Source of the DNA: Candidatus Parepulonipiscium sp. PG-Nun2H_MBin03
Lineage (GTDB): Bacteria; Bacillota; Clostridia; Lachnospirales; Cellulosilyticaceae
Assembly: GCA_001995005.1 (NCBI GenBank)
Contig: MDJN01000138.1
Span: 1-10,176, forward strand
DNA length: 10,176 nt
Direction: 5' to 3'
The position numbers and the translations under genes are program-made. This document shows positions 7,809 to 10,176 of this stretch, piece by piece (positions within the stretch are counted from its first letter, which is position 1; the number at the start of each line of letters is the position of its first letter). The notes under the pieces are model-generated. The model saw only the letters and a program-made list of their open reading frames with translations, was not told the origin of the DNA and did no database searches.

Positions 7809-7885
7809 AAAACACCTCCATAGCTTAAATAAGAAAAACTCCACTATCTTATAAAGCTAACATTATTTTAAATTCTTACAGCAAC

Positions 7886-7915
7886 ATTTTAGCATATAAT
7901 CTCACAATTTGTCAA
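7886..7915 (-). promoter_or_regulatory. Putative sigma-A promoter of msrAB
   Basis: On the minus strand a perfect TTGACA (7910-7915) is followed after 18 bases by TAAAAT (7886-7891), which carries an upstream TGC extension. It predicts a leader of about 70 bases before the msrAB start. I see no riboswitch-like structure in that leader. Confidence 0.7.
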
Positions 7916-7956
7916 ATTTACTCCATTGAAATCAATCAATGAGCCTAATAATCATC

Positions 7957-9516
7957 TTATAACAAATGTTCTGGTACAATCCCTACCCAATTTCCATTAT
8001 CATTATTCAATAAATACTCGCCATCATATTCTTTAATCATCACTGACCAATTTCCATCATTATAACGATACACAACTGTCATCTCAATTACTTCATCACC
8101 ATTAATAACATCGACACAAACTAGACCGCCTTCTAATGAAGCACTAATATGAGTTATCTCCATCTCTGAATTAGCTAAACCAGGAGCCAAGCCTAACACT
8201 AGCTCAAAAATTTCCTCATCGCTTAGTTCAAATTGTACAACTTCCATATAGCTAGTCCAGCCATCTTCTTCACAGGTAAAGTTATAATTATATATCATTG
8301 AAGGTTCATCGCTACCATTTTCACTAATAGTTAGCTCCAAAGTAGTAAGGTTGCCATTAGTAACATAATCAGTAATCTCAATGTCCATCCCTTTTAATCT
8401 AAAAACAAACTCATGCGCCTCCTTAGCAATTTGCTCCGGTGTATTAGGAAGTCTATCAAGACCATTTATCGTACTATCGCTAAAATCAATTGCCTCACTA
8501 CTAGAAATGATTGCACTATTTGCCGTAACATCAGCACTTGCAGCATAAATTGCCGTTGTTGCCCCTAAAAGACACCCCGCTGTTATAAGTTTTGTCCATT
8601 TACTCGCTTTATTATTGTTCAACATATTCCTCAATCTCCTCTCGACTTGTTGCTTAGGTGTTCCAAAGCCTAAGCCCATATGAACACTTGACACATTCAC
8701 ATTATCTAAAATAATTAATCCATACTGTTTTTTATTTTCCATCGACAATCCTTTAACTACTAATTCATCGCACGAACATTCCAACTGCTCAATAAATTCC
8801 TTTTGCAAAATATACACAATAGGATTAAAAAAGTGCAATACCACAATAATTTGTGAAAGTAGCTTCCACCATAAATCTTTGCGTTTTAGGTGGATTAATT
8901 CATGCTTAAAAATGTAGCTTAATTCATCCTCATCAAATTCTTTGGCTGGTAATAAAATTATGGGAGCATTAAATCCTACCAAAGCAGGTGTATGCAATTG
9001 AGAATTTAATAAATCAACTTCTTTATCAATACTAAGCTGAGATTTTTCTCTATTTAAACAGTCTACATAATGACTATTCGGTATGTCTCTCAGCTTTAAA
9101 AGATTAAGTAACTTTGAAAATTTCGCATACTTATATATATAATAAATTGCTAATCCAACCCCCACAGCTACCCATATTGACCCAGCTATCATAAGCCAAT
9201 CAATAGTTACCGTTGTTGCCACTAGAGCAGGGCTTGCCTGACTAACTTGGCTTACCCCACTCGCTTGAGCTGGTCTTGGCGATGTAGTTACATTCTGTAT
9301 TCTGACCATACTATCAAGTATAGTCTGTTGTGGGATGAGGCTACTGACCACATTACTTAGCGGCAATACAAATAGCAATAAATTAATTTTTAGTAAATTA
9401 AATCTCCAACTTGAATCTAAATTTTTATGAAGCAACTTACCTAGGCCCATAATTACCATAAATGCCATACTACCTACAAATGACAATCGTAAAACTTCAT
9501 AAAATATAGTTATCAT
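7957..9516 (-). CDS. blaR1: BlaR1/MecR1-like M56 metalloprotease receptor with a non-penicillin-binding sensor domain
   Basis: Membrane signal transducer that, in the family, senses an external cue and activates a zinc protease that inactivates the repressor BlaI. It has 519 residues. Membrane segments lie near 5-28, 39-60, 106-128, 219-237 and 308-325. The M56 zinc site is HELIH (205-209), with the third ligand probably Glu246 in ECSCDE, followed by Asp250. The protease therefore looks intact. The outer C-terminal part (about 326-519) is unusual: it lacks an SxxK motif and any transpeptidase-like sequence, is rich in Asp/Glu, and appears to hold two similar units (about 358-428 and 430-497). 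The signal is therefore unlikely to be a beta-lactam bound covalently as in BlaR1 of Staphylococcus. Its ATG directly follows the blaI stop (TAGATG), with GGAGG inside the end of blaI, implying translational coupling. The symbol is by family only. Confidence 0.9.
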   Translation of the reverse strand: MITIFYEVLRLSFVGSMAFMVIMGLGKLLHKNLDSSWRFNLLKINLLLFVLPLSNVVSSLIPQQTILDSMVRIQNVTTSPRPAQASGVSQVSQASPALVATTVTIDWLMIAGSIWVAVGVGLAIYYIYKYAKFSKLLNLLKLRDIPNSHYVDCLNREKSQLSIDKEVDLLNSQLHTPALVGFNAPIILLPAKEFDEDELSYIFKHELIHLKRKDLWWKLLSQIIVVLHFFNPIVYILQKEFIEQLECSCDELVVKGLSMENKKQYGLIILDNVNVSSVHMGLGFGTPKQQVERRLRNMLNNNKASKWTKLITAGCLLGATTAIYAASADVTANSAIISSSEAIDFSDSTINGLDRLPNTPEQIAKEAHEFVFRLKGMDIEITDYVTNGNLTTLELTISENGSDEPSMIYNYNFTCEEDGWTSYMEVVQFELSDEEIFELVLGLAPGLANSEMEITHISASLEGGLVCVDVINGDEVIEMTVVYRYNDGNWSVMIKEYDGEYLLNNDNGNWVGIVPEHLL

Positions 9517-9888
9517 CTACTGTTCCTCCAGCCATTTTTTTAAGTCATCTACTTCACTAGGTGCCATCTTCTTCCCTTGATTTAGCGCCGCTAAAAAATT
9601 TTTTAATGAGCCATTATAAAAGTTATTCAGCATACCTTGAGCTTCTAAACTATCGTACTCTTCTTTACTAACTAGCGTCGTGTATTCAGTCGTTTTCCCA
9701 ACACTTTTTGCTGATAAAAGTTTACTACTGACTAATTTAGTCATATAAGTGGATAAAGTCTGATGCTTCCAACCCTTGGAGCAACTTGTATTGAAATACT
9801 CTAATATCCAAGCAAAAGTTTTAGGTTCTGACTGTTCCCATAAAACTGTCATGATTTCCATTTCTGTTTTTGTAAGTTTTTTAAACAT
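9517..9888 (-). CDS. blaI: BlaI/MecI family transcriptional repressor
   Basis: Winged-helix DNA-binding repressor of the penicillinase-repressor family (PF03965), 123 residues and full length. The LTKTEMEIMTVLW start (5-17), the recognition region WKHQTLSTYMTKLVSSKLL (40-58) and the wing KTTEYTTLVSKEEY (65-78) are typical. The C-terminal helix pair (about 80-123) should form the dimer. Asn-Phe pairs occur at 89-90 and 97-98; the second lies about as far from the C-terminus as the Asn101-Phe102 cleavage point reported for Staphylococcus BlaI, so it is a candidate site for BlaR1-triggered cleavage. ATG at 9886-9888 is preferred over the in-frame TTG at 9892-9894, because AAGGAG (9895-9900) abuts the TTG but stands 6 bases from the ATG. 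It probably represses its own operon with blaR1 through the dyad in its promoter. No beta-lactamase gene is in the window. Confidence 0.95.
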   Translation of the reverse strand: MFKKLTKTEMEIMTVLWEQSEPKTFAWILEYFNTSCSKGWKHQTLSTYMTKLVSSKLLSAKSVGKTTEYTTLVSKEEYDSLEAQGMLNNFYNGSLKNFLAALNQGKKMAPSEVDDLKKWLEEQ

Positions 9889-9910
9889 AGCCAACTCCTT
9901 AATGAATTAT

Positions 9911-9962
9911 TCGCCTATATGTCCATCGGCTTATTAATATATTACTATAAACTTATAGGCGA
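9911..9962. promoter_or_regulatory. Candidate BlaI operators in the blaI promoter region
   Basis: CTATAA-AC-TTATAG (9945-9958) is a perfect 6+6 dyad filling most of the space between the -35 and -10 boxes, an ideal repressor position. In addition TCGCCTATA (9911-9919) and TATAGGCGA (9954-9962) are perfect 9-base inverted copies 34 bases apart; the right copy overlaps the dyad and the left lies in the leader near the Shine-Dalgarno site. Known BlaI/MecI sites contain TACA/TGTA halves, which these do not match exactly, so the binding is inferred. Confidence 0.5.
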
Positions 9963-9967
9963 GTCAA
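9939..9967 (-). promoter_or_regulatory. Sigma-A promoter of blaI-blaR1
   Basis: On the minus strand TTGACT (9962-9967) and TAATAT (9939-9944) are separated by exactly 17 bases. It lies about 50 bases before the blaI start and is the best promoter in the window. Confidence 0.75.
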
Positions 9968-9988
9968 TACCTTTTTTGAAATTTTTTC

Positions 9989-10022
9989 AAAAAAATACCT
10001 CCGCTTATTTAAGAGGAGGTAT
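9989..10022 (-). terminator. Intrinsic terminator of a gene lying to the right
   Basis: ATACCTCC (9995-10002) and GGAGGTAT (10015-10022) form a perfect 8-pair stem, extended inside by CTTA/TAAG after one G-A mismatch. On the minus strand a T run follows (A residues 9989-9995). There is no T run on the plus-strand side, so it serves minus-strand transcription entering from the right and insulates the blaI promoter. Confidence 0.85.
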
Positions 10023-10058
10023 AAAAAACGAGTTTCTTCCTTATAATAGTAATTTAAT

Positions 10059-10176
10059 TTACAGTGCTGCAAGGGCCACTGAATTTAATAAACTCCAAGG
10101 ACTGTTGCCCAAAAAACATAAAGTTGTCAGATAAATATTATTGCTTCCCTTTATCTGCATTATTTCACAAACTGTA
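10059..10176 (-). CDS. Possible C-terminal fragment of an unidentified protein (cut by the window edge)
   Basis: A minus-strand frame is open from the right edge for 38 codons and stops at 10059-10061, 36 bases before the terminator hairpin. Its end is hydrophobic, with a GNSPWSLLNSVALAAL tail that would suit the last segment of a membrane protein. The other two minus-strand frames stop near the edge. I cannot name it, and the fragment is too short to be sure that it is translated. The terminator directly downstream is the main support. Confidence 0.35.
   Translation of the reverse strand, partial: TVCEIMQIKGSNNIYLTTLCFLGNSPWSLLNSVALAAL

Noticed and set aside
7809..7844. Longer N-terminus for MsrAB starting at GTG 7844
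   Set aside because: The Shine-Dalgarno site and the conserved N-terminus both place the start at 7806-7808; the extra residues would cover the ribosome-binding site.
7924..7941. CATTGA/TCAATG hairpin after blaR1 as a terminator
   Set aside because: The stem has only 6 AT-rich pairs and no T tract follows on the minus strand.
9892..9894. TTG start for blaI
   Set aside because: It directly abuts the AAGGAG sequence, leaving no spacer; the ATG two codons downstream has proper spacing.
9919..10134. Plus-strand 71-codon open frame
   Set aside because: It runs through the blaI promoter and a terminator hairpin, has no ribosome-binding site and shows no domain.
2860..10176. tRNA or rRNA genes, CRISPR arrays, insertion sequences, prophage genes
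   Set aside because: I looked for cloverleaf or CCA ends, regularly spaced repeats, transposase-like proteins and terminal inverted repeats, and saw none; the bacterial part is ordinary housekeeping chromosome plus the BlaI-BlaR1 pair.

Overview
The window is a chimera of two kinds of DNA. Roughly bases 1-2850 look like non-coding vertebrate-type nuclear DNA. No convincing gene lies on either strand, CpG is strongly depleted (a hand count finds only about 26 CpG in about 2.86 kb), there is a purine-rich GAAA microsatellite, and a CA-rich tract sits just before the join. From about 2860 to the right end the sequence is compact, AT-rich bacterial DNA with Shine-Dalgarno sites (AGGAGG-type), short intergenic gaps, sigma-A-type promoters and intrinsic terminators. 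The gene set (fused MsrA-MsrB, TrmB with a GTG start, an AI-2E/PerM permease, a BlaI-BlaR1 pair) suggests a low-GC Bacillota, perhaps Clostridia or Negativicutes; the sequence alone does not fix the genus. The simplest reading is a host/bacterium join made during assembly or library construction, or a bacterial contaminant fused into a host scaffold. Real insertion is possible but less likely.

Layout. 1-2850: eukaryote-like non-coding DNA. About 2840-2870: the join, which appears to cut off the 5' end of a plus-strand gene. 2893-4017 (+): unknown acidic, coiled-coil-rich protein with a distinct C-terminal domain, followed by its own terminator. The remaining genes are on the minus strand, read right to left: the tail of an unidentified ORF at the right edge with a terminator after it; blaI and blaR1 abutting in one operon behind a strong promoter that carries a dyad operator; msrAB with its own promoter and terminator; an AI-2E family permease with promoter and terminator; trmB; and trxA, whose terminator lies back-to-back with that of the plus-strand gene.

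How the genes fit together. MsrAB repairs both stereoisomers of oxidised methionine and is normally recycled by thioredoxin, which is encoded nearby as trxA. TrmB makes m7G46 in tRNA. BlaI and the M56 metalloprotease BlaR1 should form a signal-controlled repressor circuit. This BlaR1 lacks the usual penicillin-binding sensor: its outer domain is acidic and appears to contain two copies of a repeat of about 65-70 residues, so the ligand is probably not a beta-lactam. No clear terminator separates blaR1 from msrAB, so the circuit may also influence methionine sulfoxide repair.

The most notable points are the host/bacterium join, the unusual BlaR1 sensor domain, the operator in the blaI promoter and an inverted repeat over the trxA promoter.
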